This document shows, one piece after another, positions 7,103-14,868 of a stretch of DNA of 33,843 bases. The first letter of the stretch is position 1, and every line of letters begins with the position of its first letter. Origin of the DNA: a virus; IMG/VR virus record IMGVR_UViG_3300034064_000207, positions 1 to 33,843 of that record; one strand, written 5' to 3'. Under the pieces are notes generated by a model. That model had not been told where the DNA came from and ran no database searches. It worked only from the letters and a program-made list of their open reading frames with translations. Made by a program: the position numbers and the translations under genes.

Positions 7103-7945
7103 ATGTCAGGTGGTGGAAGCTATAATCAAAGCAACGCAAACAACCAAAGTCAGTTTGCTCAGAAAATACCAAAGTGGCAATCTGATGCGCTTACTCAAAT
7201 GTACAATGCAGCAGCAGGTACTTATGGTAATGTTGGAAATACCATTAATCAACAAATGGGTGGAGCGCAAGATTACATTAACCAAACTAACCAAGCTGCA
7301 ATGCCAGAATGGCAAAACCAGTTAGGTGGTGGTGTATATCAAGGCATGGATAATGCTAATAAACTTTCTGAGTCATTACAACAATCGTTAAATGCTCCAA
7401 CTAATACACAAAGCATTTATTCTCAGATGATGGGTGGACAGGGTAATACCTATGCTGATGCAATGAAAGCTGGTTATACTGCTGATGCTAATAGAGCAAC
7501 TGCTAATATGCTATCTAATCTTGATGCAAGGGCAACAGCTTCAGGAATGTCTGGCGGTTCAAGACATGGCACTGCTACTTCTCAAGGAATGTATGATATT
7601 AACAGCAACCTGCAAAAGAATTTAGCAGATGTTGGTTACAATACTTTTGACAAAGACTTACAAAATAAACTTAACATTGCACAACAAGCAGATCAAGGAA
7701 CACTTGCTAGACAACAGTTAATGTCAAACATGTTGGGTCAGCAACAAGGCGTTTCTACTGGTGCTTTAGGTATGGGTCAGAATATGCAAAATCTTGGTAT
7801 GGGTTCTTTTGCTCCTGGCATGATGCCTTGGCAAAACATTAGTAACTATGCAAATGCTTTAGGATCACCAACAGTTCTTAATTCAGGTAGCAGTTCTGGA
7901 AACAGCAATGCTATGGGCATGAGTGGCGGTGGTGGTGCTAAGTAA
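7103..7945 (+). CDS. Putative internal virion / DNA ejection protein (280 aa)
   Basis: Strong AAGGAG site 6-8 nt before ATG 7103. The protein is rich in Gly, Asn, Gln and Met with low-complexity ends. Its recognisable core is a helical segment with ATANMLSNLDARATASGMSG, then GSRHGTATSQGMYDINSNL and NIAQQADQGTLARQQLMSNM. The S-G-x-S-G-G-S-R-H-G motif followed by such helices recurs in a family of podovirus proteins coded between tail and ejection genes. A role as internal or DNA-ejection component is inferred from position. Confidence 0.65.
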   Translation: MSGGGSYNQSNANNQSQFAQKIPKWQSDALTQMYNAAAGTYGNVGNTINQQMGGAQDYINQTNQAAMPEWQNQLGGGVYQGMDNANKLSESLQQSLNAPTNTQSIYSQMMGGQGNTYADAMKAGYTADANRATANMLSNLDARATASGMSGGSRHGTATSQGMYDINSNLQKNLADVGYNTFDKDLQNKLNIAQQADQGTLARQQLMSNMLGQQQGVSTGALGMGQNMQNLGMGSFAPGMMPWQNISNYANALGSPTVLNSGSSSGNSNAMGMSGGGGAK

Positions 7946-8439
7946 TGGGTAGTTTATTGGAGTTATTAAGTGGCGGTGGCAGTCTTGTTGATTTACTAAG
8001 AAAGAATCCTATGGGAGGCTCTGGCAATGCCATGTCTGGACAGGTTGCAGGTGCTGTATTGCCACAAAGTTCATTAAATCAAGCATTAACAGGATCACCA
8101 ACAGCCACTAATCCTATGATGTCACCAACAATAGGATCAACAGCAACCATTCCTGCACAAAAACAAAGTAATCGTAGTTGGGAGAAATGGGCGCAACCAC
8201 AAGATGTTTCTGCTGGATTAGTTGCAGGACAAGCCAACGACCCAATGTATAATCAAATGATGCAACAGGTTATGCAACAACAACAGCCTCAACAACAAAG
8301 ACAACCAATGACTTCTGTTGGTGTAGCGCAGCTTCCACAGACAGGTATTCCACAAGCTACTATGCCTCAAATGCCTGGTGCTATTCATCCAAACGAAGAT
8401 ATGATGTCATTATTTAGAAGATTAATGGGAGGTGCGTAG
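7945..8439 (+). CDS. Low-complexity Gln/Met-rich virion-region protein (164 aa)
   Basis: Overlaps the preceding stop by one base (TAATG). I do not recognise a family. It starts GSLLELLSGGGSLVDLLRKN, has a long disordered middle rich in Gln, Pro and Met (MMQQVMQQQQPQQQRQP), and ends in a short helix DMMSLFRRLMGG. It sits between internal virion candidates in the same transcription unit and is probably another small ejected or scaffold-like component. Confidence 0.6.
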   Translation: MGSLLELLSGGGSLVDLLRKNPMGGSGNAMSGQVAGAVLPQSSLNQALTGSPTATNPMMSPTIGSTATIPAQKQSNRSWEKWAQPQDVSAGLVAGQANDPMYNQMMQQVMQQQQPQQQRQPMTSVGVAQLPQTGIPQATMPQMPGAIHPNEDMMSLFRRLMGGA

Positions 8440-9620
8440 TGGCATTTAATATTGTTGATATGTTAAGAGGTGATATTGTCCAGCGACAACAACCTCAACA
8501 AAATTCAAGCTCAGGTCTTGGCGAGATGCTTTCATATCTAATGCAAAGTAACAACCAACCTGTTGCAAAAGTTCCTGAGCAAGCACAATACTGGAATCCT
8601 CCTAGTTTAAGTGAGATTGCTCAAGTTTCTGCTAATAGACGACAAGAAAAGCAACAGGAAGATTCTTTTGCAAAGTTGCAGGAGTTAATTGGCACTAAAG
8701 GCACACCAGGTAATAACATTCCAATACCATTTAGGGGTGCAGTAATGCCAACTAAAGGAACTGGATTGCGTGGAGGTGGAAGTTTAGAAGATTTTGCTAT
8801 TGGTCTTGCTGGTCTTCCTGATAAGGTTTTAGCAGCTCAAGGCTTTGATATGATGACTAATTTGTCAAAACCACAAGCTAAACCAACACTTCATTCAATG
8901 GGCGCACCAAATAAGCCTGGTTACAAAGTTAATTTTTATCTTGATGATAATAATCAACCTGTACCAGTTGGCGAACCGTACAAAGCAGATGGTGGTATTA
9001 ATATTAATACTGGTGCTACTGGTGCTATGGGTAACTTATTAACTAAAGAACAAAAACAACAAGCTGGAATACCTGAAGCAGATGTTGCACAAGTTAATCA
9101 ATCTGGTGGAATAAACATTGTAAAATCTGCTCCTGCACCAGTTGAATTAAAAGATTGGCAACGAAAAGATTTAGACTTTGCTACAAGAATGATAAAAGCA
9201 GATAAGATTTTGTCTGAAGTTGGTACTAATTACAGTCCAGCAGCTGTAAAAGCTGCAAGATTTTTAGAAAATGTGCCATTTGTAGATGATTTAGCTTATG
9301 CTAATTTAGATACAAACGATCAAAAGGTTTTGCAAGCTCAACTCCAACTTCTTAATTCTGTATTAAGACCTGAATCTGGAGCTGTTATTGGGGATACTGA
9401 ATTTTCAACTGGAGAAAGACAATATTTTCCAAGACCAAATGATCCACAGGAATTATTAGATCAAAAGGCTGCAGCAAGAAAAACTGCAATAGAAGGATTG
9501 TTGCTTGGAATACCTAAAGAATTTTATCCAAAAGATTATGGATCATATTCTCCATCATCAACAGGAAATTCTAATTTATCGCATACTGATTATTTAAAAT
9601 CAATAGGGGAAAAACCATGA
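8439..9620 (+). CDS. Putative internal virion (ejection) protein (393 aa)
   Basis: GTG start overlapping the previous TAG. After a Gln-rich N-terminus there is a helical C-terminal domain (about residues 235-370) with RKDLDFATRMIKADKILSEV, QLQLLNSVLRPESGAVIGDT and EFSTGERQYFPRPNDPQELL. The pattern LRxESGAxI-xxxEF-x-R-Q-YFPxPxD recurs in a large class of phage proteins at the end of the tail/ejection module. It lacks any enzyme motif. I infer an ejected internal protein because the next gene is the long helical one. Confidence 0.7.
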   Translation: MAFNIVDMLRGDIVQRQQPQQNSSSGLGEMLSYLMQSNNQPVAKVPEQAQYWNPPSLSEIAQVSANRRQEKQQEDSFAKLQELIGTKGTPGNNIPIPFRGAVMPTKGTGLRGGGSLEDFAIGLAGLPDKVLAAQGFDMMTNLSKPQAKPTLHSMGAPNKPGYKVNFYLDDNNQPVPVGEPYKADGGININTGATGAMGNLLTKEQKQQAGIPEADVAQVNQSGGINIVKSAPAPVELKDWQRKDLDFATRMIKADKILSEVGTNYSPAAVKAARFLENVPFVDDLAYANLDTNDQKVLQAQLQLLNSVLRPESGAVIGDTEFSTGERQYFPRPNDPQELLDQKAAARKTAIEGLLLGIPKEFYPKDYGSYSPSSTGNSNLSHTDYLKSIGEKP

Positions 9621-11611
9621 GTTCCTATGGCGATTTACAAAAAGCATTTTATCTAGCGCAACAAAGAGGCGATACAGAGTATGCCACAAAATTTGCAAAA
9701 GAATTAGCAGCACAAGGAACTGATTATAGTGGAAAGCAGATTGAAGAATCAAACCTACAGGCTGGTGATACATTAGGCGGTAATGTTTGGAATGGTAAAG
9801 GATGGGTATCTCCTGATAAGTATGATCTGCCATTAAAAACTGTTGCTAGCACACCAACTGCACAAGAAAACAAACCTAAATCATCTATGTTTGGTCTTGG
9901 TGGACGTGCTATGTTAGAGGGTGTCGCTGGAGCTCCTGCTGGTATTTATAATGCAATTAGTGCTTTAGGCAATATTGGCATGCCTGAAAATAAAGTTGTA
10001 ACTCCATTAACACCACCAGAAAGTATAAATACTCAACAGTATGGTACTAAGTTAGCTGATTATTTAGGATTACCACAACCTACTAATGAGCAAGCAATTC
10101 CAATGGAAGTTGCAAGAACTATATCTGGATTTGCTGTTCCACTAGGAATGTTAAGCAAAATTAAATCCATTCCATCAATGGCAGCTACAATGATTGGGTC
10201 TAATGCTCCAAAAGCAACTGCAATAACTGCTGGTTTATCCAAATATGCTACTGAAAAGGCAAAAGAAAAAGGATTGCCAGAATGGGAGCAAAGTCTTTTT
10301 GGAATGTTGACTGGACTTGGAGCTGGTAGCGTATTAGGAATGGCTGCTCCAACATCGAGAGCGGTATTAAGGACAGGACAAAGTAGTTTTGGCGCATTAG
10401 AACCATTGGCAGGTAGGTTATTAAATCGTCAAGCTGGTGCTGAAGCTGGTACTGTTGCTAATTTATTAGAAACTGGTGGCGTGCAGGGTGTTAAACCTAT
10501 TGCTGGCTTTCAACCAAAAACATCAGATATTGCAGGAAACGCTGGCATATCTGCATTGGCAAGGTTTGTTGAAAATGATCCTAATTCATCCACAATATTA
10601 AGTGAGCGTTTATTTAACAATGCCAAATCATTAAAAGACTATGTTAATAGAGCTATTGGTTCTGATGCAAGTATAACTAAAAAACAAGATTATCTATATG
10701 ATGTTGTTAATACTGTTTCTAAACCTATGAGAGATAGAAACTTACCAACTAATATTGATAATGTAATAAATTCTATTGATAACGCACTACTTAAGAACAA
10801 AGGAAATCCAGCTATTGAAGGTGCATTACAAAGTATTAAAGAAAAAATACCTGAAGGAGATGTTGGGTTTAATGAAGTTTATAATTTTAAACAGTATATT
10901 GATGATGCTTTGCGTGGCAAATATGATGATCCTGCTTCAATGCAAATTGCAAAATCAGGAACAGCTTTGAATAATGTAAAAACAGAACTAGCAAAATCAT
11001 TAACAAATACTGAATCAGAATTTGGTAAATTCTTAAAAACACAAGCTATTGGTGTAAGACAACTTAATCAATCTAAACAAGCTGAAAAAATGATTAACCA
11101 AGCAACTAATAAAACACCAATTATTAGTAATAGAACAGGTATTCAAGAAGAGGTATTTCCATTATCTGCTGCTAACTTAAGAACTCAAATTCTTAATGAA
11201 AAAGCAATAAGTAAGTTATCACCTAATCAGCAAGTTATTTTTGAAAATGCACAAAGAGCAGCAGCCGCAGGAACAAGGGGAAGCATGGGCATGGCTAAAG
11301 GATCAAACACCACGCAGAACCTTAAAATGAATGAATTAATTTCTGATGATGTTACTAGAGCATTACTTGGTTCTGATGTTAAAGATCAGCCTGGCATCTT
11401 ATCTAATATTTTACGTCCAGTAACAAGGGGATTATCAAATGTTACTGGTAGAACTGGTGAGATTGCTGACATATTAGCTAAAGCAGAACTAGACCCTGCA
11501 TATGCAGCCATGTTGATGCGAAAATATAAATTATCTCCAACTACTGATATGAAATCGGCTGCTGGTCGTAATGCTCTGTATGGCGCATTAACACAATATC
11601 AAAATAAATAA
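9617..11611 (+). CDS. Large internal virion / DNA ejection protein (664 aa)
   Basis: ATGA overlap. The N-terminal 35 residues (SYGDLQKAFYLAQQRGDTEY, then FAKELAAQG) form a motif found at the start of many ejection proteins. A glycine/alanine-rich hydrophobic stretch at about residues 95-125 and a further one at 205-245 could insert in membranes. The remainder is long, helical and polar, with repeated KxxxAL patterns, ending AELDPAYAAMLMRKYK. Its length and context suit a P22 gp20/T7 gp16-type protein that lines the channel across the cell envelope. No lytic transglycosylase motif was seen. Confidence 0.7.
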   Translation: MSSYGDLQKAFYLAQQRGDTEYATKFAKELAAQGTDYSGKQIEESNLQAGDTLGGNVWNGKGWVSPDKYDLPLKTVASTPTAQENKPKSSMFGLGGRAMLEGVAGAPAGIYNAISALGNIGMPENKVVTPLTPPESINTQQYGTKLADYLGLPQPTNEQAIPMEVARTISGFAVPLGMLSKIKSIPSMAATMIGSNAPKATAITAGLSKYATEKAKEKGLPEWEQSLFGMLTGLGAGSVLGMAAPTSRAVLRTGQSSFGALEPLAGRLLNRQAGAEAGTVANLLETGGVQGVKPIAGFQPKTSDIAGNAGISALARFVENDPNSSTILSERLFNNAKSLKDYVNRAIGSDASITKKQDYLYDVVNTVSKPMRDRNLPTNIDNVINSIDNALLKNKGNPAIEGALQSIKEKIPEGDVGFNEVYNFKQYIDDALRGKYDDPASMQIAKSGTALNNVKTELAKSLTNTESEFGKFLKTQAIGVRQLNQSKQAEKMINQATNKTPIISNRTGIQEEVFPLSAANLRTQILNEKAISKLSPNQQVIFENAQRAAAAGTRGSMGMAKGSNTTQNLKMNELISDDVTRALLGSDVKDQPGILSNILRPVTRGLSNVTGRTGEIADILAKAELDPAYAAMLMRKYKLSPTTDMKSAAGRNALYGALTQYQNK

Positions 11612-11623
11612 GGAGAATCGCCA

Positions 11624-12565
11624 ATGACATTAGAGGAAATAGTTAATAGTTTAAAATCTGCTGGACAAGATTATGGTCAGTTGTTTAACAATAATCCAAA
11701 GTACACGGCTGTAGCATCAAATGTTACTAAAGGACTTGAAAATCTTGTTCCACCACAGTTTACTAATACTCAAGATGCTAAAAGCCAAGAATACAGCAAG
11801 AAGTTAGCTGAATGGGCTTTAGGAAATGGTATGGGTATGAGCGGTATGGCGTTGGGTACTAAGATACCTAATCCTATTAAAGATAATCTTAATGCTGACT
11901 TGCTTAAAAAATACCTATCTACAGGTAAGTTATCGCCAAAAGAAATGGCTCAATATGAAGCTAATGGTTTAGCAATGGAAACGCCACAGTTGCAAAGGTA
12001 TAATGTTGCTAATGCAATGGCTAATCCTGAAAGACAAGCTTATAAAAACAATTTGGACTTTAATTGGGCGCATGGAAGCCCATCGCCTAATATACAAGAG
12101 TTAGTGCCATCCGATATTGGAGCAATGGGACCGGGCGTATATGCAACAAATTATTTCCCTGAAGCAGACAGGTATGCAACAGAAAATATTGGAGCAACAG
12201 TATATCCTTTAGCTGTAAACACATCTAAATCATTTAATCCTAAAAAAATAGGAAATATTTATGACATCTTAGATGCTGATAATGACAGAATGCTTGGGCA
12301 ACGGTTAAGTGCAATGGATAAAGATAGCATTATTCAGACTCAGCCACCAGCTAGAGCTTATTACAAGCATTTAACTGGAGATAATTTAGATATGATTCCA
12401 GCCTTACCAGAAAGAAAGCATTATGTAACAGATTATCAAAATAACATACGATCCCGATTTGCCGCCTTTGATCCACTAAGAAAAAACAGTTCTAGTTTGT
12501 TAGCAAGTGGATTATTAGGTGCTTTATTATTTAACAATGAAAACAAAACATCAGAGAAAAGATAA
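11624..12565 (+). CDS. Internal virion protein with ADP-ribosyltransferase-like segment
   Basis: AAGGAGA lies upstream of ATG 11624. The N-terminal 130 residues are helical with a Gly/Met-rich stretch. Residues 147-200 read NWAHGSPSPNIQEL, then GAMGPGVYATNYFPEADRYA and ATVYPLAVN. His150, Tyr173 and the G-P-G-V-Y-A-T motif match the first and second elements of H-Y-[EDQ] ART folds found in phage polyvalent proteins; the third residue is not certain (Glu187 is a candidate). NNIRSRFAAFDPLR (273-286) is a motif often seen at the end of such proteins. A toxin-like activity delivered with the DNA is possible but unproven. Confidence 0.6.
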   Translation: MTLEEIVNSLKSAGQDYGQLFNNNPKYTAVASNVTKGLENLVPPQFTNTQDAKSQEYSKKLAEWALGNGMGMSGMALGTKIPNPIKDNLNADLLKKYLSTGKLSPKEMAQYEANGLAMETPQLQRYNVANAMANPERQAYKNNLDFNWAHGSPSPNIQELVPSDIGAMGPGVYATNYFPEADRYATENIGATVYPLAVNTSKSFNPKKIGNIYDILDADNDRMLGQRLSAMDKDSIIQTQPPARAYYKHLTGDNLDMIPALPERKHYVTDYQNNIRSRFAAFDPLRKNSSSLLASGLLGALLFNNENKTSEKR

Positions 12566-12702
12566 TGCCATCAAAATCAAAAGCACAAGAAAAGTTAATG
12601 CAAGCAGCAGCCCATAATCCAAAGTTTGCAAAGAAAGTTAAGATACCAGTTGAGGTTGCTCAAGAGTTTGTAAAAGCTGATAAAGCTAAAAGAAAAAAAT
12701 AG
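12565..12702 (+). CDS. Small basic phage protein (45 aa)
   Basis: TAATG overlap with the preceding gene. It begins MPSKSKAQEKLMQAAAHNP, then FAKKVKIPVEVAQEFVKADK and a basic tail. The combination S-K-A-Q-x-x-L-M-x-A-A-A-H-N-P-x-F-A-K-K-V is a very widespread short phage protein whose function is unknown to me. It is the last gene before the terminator. Confidence 0.8.
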   Translation: MPSKSKAQEKLMQAAAHNPKFAKKVKIPVEVAQEFVKADKAKRKK

Positions 12703-12718
12703 TTTTCGCTCGTAGCTT

Positions 12719-12745
12719 GGGGATACCTAAGTATCCCCTTTTTTT
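12719..12745 (+). terminator. Rho-independent terminator of the plus-strand tail operon
   Basis: Perfect 8-bp stem GGGGATAC (12719-12726), loop CTAA, GTATCCCC (12731-12738), then seven T. There is no T run on the other strand, so it acts on plus-strand transcripts. It lies at the convergent junction with the minus-strand operon, whose last stop codon overlaps the T run. Confidence 0.9.
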
Positions 12746-12995
12746 ATTTACGAACAAATTGACCATCAAGTAAGATCATTTGTGTTTGATAAGCGTTGTT
12801 TCTTTCTTGACGTATTTGTCTATCTTGATTAAGTTCATTTATATAAGCATTATAATTAGCATCATTTCGTTGTTGACGTAATTCATTAGTTATCCTACTT
12901 GTTCTTGCTTCTTCTGCCAAATCATAACCAGCATCATCATCGCAAGCTAAAACAATAGTTGGTATTAACAGTAATATTAAAAGTAAGTTTTTCAT
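12744..12995 (-). CDS. Small exported protein or lipoprotein (83 aa)
   Basis: The last gene of the minus-strand operon. MKNLLLILLLIPTIVLACDD is a clear signal peptide: Lys2, a leucine-rich hydrophobic core and a cleavage region with Cys18. V-L-A-C is an imperfect lipobox, so either lipoprotein processing or ordinary cleavage after Ala17 is possible. The mature part is short, highly charged and rich in Asn, Gln and Arg, ending in MILLDGQFVRK. Its start overlaps the upstream stop (ATGA). An envelope role such as superinfection exclusion is a guess. Confidence 0.7.
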   Translation of the reverse strand: MKNLLLILLLIPTIVLACDDDAGYDLAEEARTSRITNELRQQRNDANYNAYINELNQDRQIRQERNNAYQTQMILLDGQFVRK

Positions 12996-13093
12996 TTCTT
13001 TTCCTCTTTCTTTTTATCTCCAAATATCTTATCCCAATTTTCTTCAAACTTTTTCCTATCATTTATAGGGCGTGGTGCTGAACCTTTACTCAT
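12992..13093 (-). CDS. Small phage protein (33 aa)
   Basis: A good GGAGG site lies 7 nt before the ATG, inside the previous gene. The product (MSKGSAPRPINDRKKFEENW, then DKIFGD and a Lys/Glu tail) matches a recurrent tiny phage protein pattern with MSKGSAPR and F-x-x-N-W-D-x-I-F-G. Function unknown. Start and stop overlap its neighbours. Confidence 0.65.
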   Translation of the reverse strand: MSKGSAPRPINDRKKFEENWDKIFGDKKKEEKK

Positions 13094-13233
13094 TGTTTTT
13101 CCTCCAGTTGTTTCTCTGCCCATCGTACACCATCTTCAAAACCTTCTTCCCATTCTTCAGAATAATATTCCTCACTAAATGATGATGAACGTATTGAGTC
13201 AATGTATTCTTCTATTTCTTTTTCACTAATCAT
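13090..13233 (-). CDS. Acidic small protein (47 aa)
   Basis: Starts inside the end of the previous gene, and its own end carries the GGAGG for the next gene. Very acidic (MISEKEIEEYIDSIRSS, then EEWEEGFEDGVRWAEKQLEE). The E-G-x-x-D-G-V-R-W-A motif near the C-terminus resembles endings of other small phage early proteins (compare KGVKWAEQQ in the 122-residue protein upstream). No function assigned. Confidence 0.6.
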   Translation of the reverse strand: MISEKEIEEYIDSIRSSSFSEEYYSEEWEEGFEDGVRWAEKQLEEKQ

Positions 13234-13516
13234 CTTTCTTCCCCCTCTCTGCTAACATTGCGTCTGCCATGGTGTACGACAGTCTTGCTAAAGTTTCCAT
13301 ATCAGGAATATTTTTTGGTAATGTTTGCATAGCCAAGCCAGCAAAGTGATCTCGGAGGGATATTCCTTCTCGTATATCTTCTCGCATATCTTCTCGTAAC
13401 TTACTATTTTCTTCTGCTAATTTAAGTATGTGCTTATCACGCTCATGTAGTTTTGTTTTAACCCACTTTAATTCCAAATCCATAGGTATTTCTAATCTTT
13501 CATATTCAACGCTCAT
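13226..13516 (-). CDS. Small conserved phage protein (96 aa)
   Basis: The first half is a predicted coiled coil (LELKWVKTKLHERDKHILKL, then EENSKLREDMREDIRE). The second half begins GISLRDHFAGLAMQTLPKN and ends YTMADAMLAERGKK. The S-L-R-D-x-F-A-x-x-A-M-Q followed by a M-A-D-A-M-L-A helix is frequent in early operons of many phages. Function is unknown; a regulatory or interaction role is only inferred. Confidence 0.65.
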   Translation of the reverse strand: MSVEYERLEIPMDLELKWVKTKLHERDKHILKLAEENSKLREDMREDIREGISLRDHFAGLAMQTLPKNIPDMETLARLSYTMADAMLAERGKKDD

Positions 13517-13653
13517 TTCTCTCTCCAGTACATACTGTGCATTGCTTTAGTACTTCTTTGTTTATGTGGGATATACTCAAACTTATATGGATTACAGTGT
13601 CTTAGCTCTCGTAAAAAATACGCTATACGACACCAGTTATTTTTAATTTTCAT
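13513..13653 (-). CDS. Small basic protein (46 aa)
   Basis: Starts right after GGAGGTGGGGG, a Shine-Dalgarno site inside the upstream gene's last codons, and its stop overlaps the next start. The sequence has MKIKNNWCRIAYFLRELRHC, then PHKQRSTKAMHSMYWREK. Basic and aromatic, with two Cys; no family recognised. Confidence 0.5.
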   Translation of the reverse strand: MKIKNNWCRIAYFLRELRHCNPYKFEYIPHKQRSTKAMHSMYWREK

Positions 13654-14018
13654 CCCCCACCTCCAATGCCGTGTTGCTGTTCTGCCCACTTAACCCCTTT
13701 TACAAACGCTTCTCTCGTAACATTAAACATTGACTGATTACCTTCGCTTATTTGTTGTGGTGTTAAAGGCTCTTGCTTCTTAACATATACGTTACCGTCA
13801 AGAACTATTGTATTGCCCAGTTCAGGAAAGGTGTCCAATTCATTTAGTTTCATTCCACTACTCTCTTTACATTTTTGATAATCCAAAGTTAAAACACATT
13901 CCTTCACAACCAATTCAGCAAACTTTCTTAACTCTTGCTCACAATCATCACCGGATTCAGAAAACCATGAGTCCATAAACCCCGCACGTTCAGCAAGTTC
14001 GGCAAGTTTATCGTTCAT
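13650..14018 (-). CDS. Small phage early protein with HGIGGG tail (122 aa)
   Basis: The ATG is preceded by GGAGGTGGGG. The N-terminus (LAELAERAGFMDSWFSESGD, then CEQELRKFAELVVKECVLTL) matches a common phage protein pattern in which a helical start is followed by E-L-x-K-F-A-E-L-V. The middle (PLTPQQISEG) is a second motif seen in other small phage proteins, and the end is KGVKWAEQQHGIGGGG. The Gly tail is coded by the ribosome-binding site of the next gene. Confidence 0.65.
   Translation of the reverse strand: MNDKLAELAERAGFMDSWFSESGDDCEQELRKFAELVVKECVLTLDYQKCKESSGMKLNELDTFPELGNTIVLDGNVYVKKQEPLTPQQISEGNQSMFNVTREAFVKGVKWAEQQHGIGGGG
13655..13673 (-). repeat. Direct repeat copy 1, coding tail plus Shine-Dalgarno
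   Basis: On the minus strand CACGGCATTGGAGGTGGGG, identical over 19 bases to the copy at 14020-14038. It codes for HGIGG and contains GGAGGT placed about 5 nt before the next gene's ATG. Confidence 0.85.
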
Positions 14019-14437
14019 TCCCCACCTCCAATGCCGTGATACTTTTCAGCATCTCTAAAACCCAAATAATATCCTGCAATGCCCTCGTCTGTTATATTAG
14101 CCTCAGCAAGTACATCGAGTTTATCTTCGCTTAAAGGCTCACGTTTTTGTGGTGCTGTGTAGAGCGGTATCACTTCAAATATTTCCCTGTTGTACAAAAA
14201 GGGTGTTAAATCAGATACTTGTGTTCTATAGCCTGTTTCTTTATTAACTATTATCCATGCCTCAGGTTGCTGTTCAGACATTAAAGATTTTCTACCTTCT
14301 TCATAAGCATCATATACATTACTAACGCAAACACCGTTAGGCATAACAGCCATAGGAGTTGCATTTGATATAGAATCTAGCCCAGTCTGCTCAGGTTGGG
14401 CAAGTAACTCTTTTTTTTTACTCATAATACATACCAT
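14015..14437 (-). CDS. Small phage early protein with HGIGGG tail (140 aa)
   Basis: ATG 14437 or ATG 14425 could be used; both overlap the preceding gene. Features are SNVYDAYEEGRKSLMSEQ, then PEAWIIVNKETGYRTQVSDL, VIPLYTAPQKREPLSEDKLD and a C-terminus RDAEKYHGIGGGE. The P-L-Y-T-A-P and E-P-L-S-x-x-x-L elements recur in phage early proteins of unknown role. The ending, shared with the next gene, contains its ribosome-binding site. Confidence 0.65.
   Translation of the reverse strand: MVCIMSKKKELLAQPEQTGLDSISNATPMAVMPNGVCVSNVYDAYEEGRKSLMSEQQPEAWIIVNKETGYRTQVSDLTPFLYNREIFEVIPLYTAPQKREPLSEDKLDVLAEANITDEGIAGYYLGFRDAEKYHGIGGGE
14020..14038 (-). repeat. Direct repeat copy 2, coding tail plus Shine-Dalgarno
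   Basis: Second exact 19-base copy of the block at 13655-13673. It sits at the same place relative to the downstream start codon. Confidence 0.85.
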
Positions 14438-14618
14438 CTCTAAAATCTATAAATAAATCACATTCAAGTTTATTCAGTTCTTTTTTGAAGTCTCCATGCC
14501 ACATGAAGTCCTTAGTATCTACTTCAATAGATAAATATCTTGAACAATTTTCTTTTTTATCGCAGTTACTTCCTAAGCAACGTGCGTTTTCATTCGGCAG
14601 TGGATACTTCATCTTCAT
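14418..14618 (-). CDS. Small Cys-containing protein (66 aa)
   Basis: Four cysteines: Cys14, Cys19, Cys25 (RCLGSNCDKKENCSRYL) and Cys53 (ECDLFIDF). This C-x4-C-x5-C-x-R-Y ... C-x-x-F-I pattern is widespread in small phage proteins and could bind a metal ion. The start overlaps the previous gene by 29 nt. Function unknown. Confidence 0.65.
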   Translation of the reverse strand: MKMKYPLPNENARCLGSNCDKKENCSRYLSIEVDTKDFMWHGDFKKELNKLECDLFIDFRDGMYYE

Positions 14619-14868
14619 AATAATAATCTCCTAATTCAATGTAATCACCAACACGGGGAGGTGCTTCACCTGTCGCTTTACGATAATACTCTTGCATTGA
14701 CAAACCTTCCCAGCCATCATGCCATGCATCAGGAACATTTTTTAATTCTTGTTTAACATTGCTCAATGTACTTACTGCTGCACCTGTTAATCTGGATATA
14801 CTAGCTAAACTATATCCTTTGCTATAAAGAACTTGCAGTAAAAGCGCATAATCAACATCTCTAGCCAT
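14590..14868 (-). CDS. Small HTH DNA-binding protein (92 aa)
   Basis: Residues 10-40 form a helix-turn-helix: YSKGYSLASISRLTGAAVST followed by LSNVKQ, with the usual Ser-x-x-x-Ile-x-x-x-x-Gly turn and a recognition helix. The C-terminal half is acidic and aromatic (LGDYYYEDE). It lies next to an AlpA-like gene, so both may be early regulators. The start overlaps the upstream stop by 8 nt. Confidence 0.6.
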   Translation of the reverse strand: MARDVDYALLLQVLYSKGYSLASISRLTGAAVSTLSNVKQELKNVPDAWHDGWEGLSMQEYYRKATGEAPPRVGDYIELGDYYYEDEVSTAE

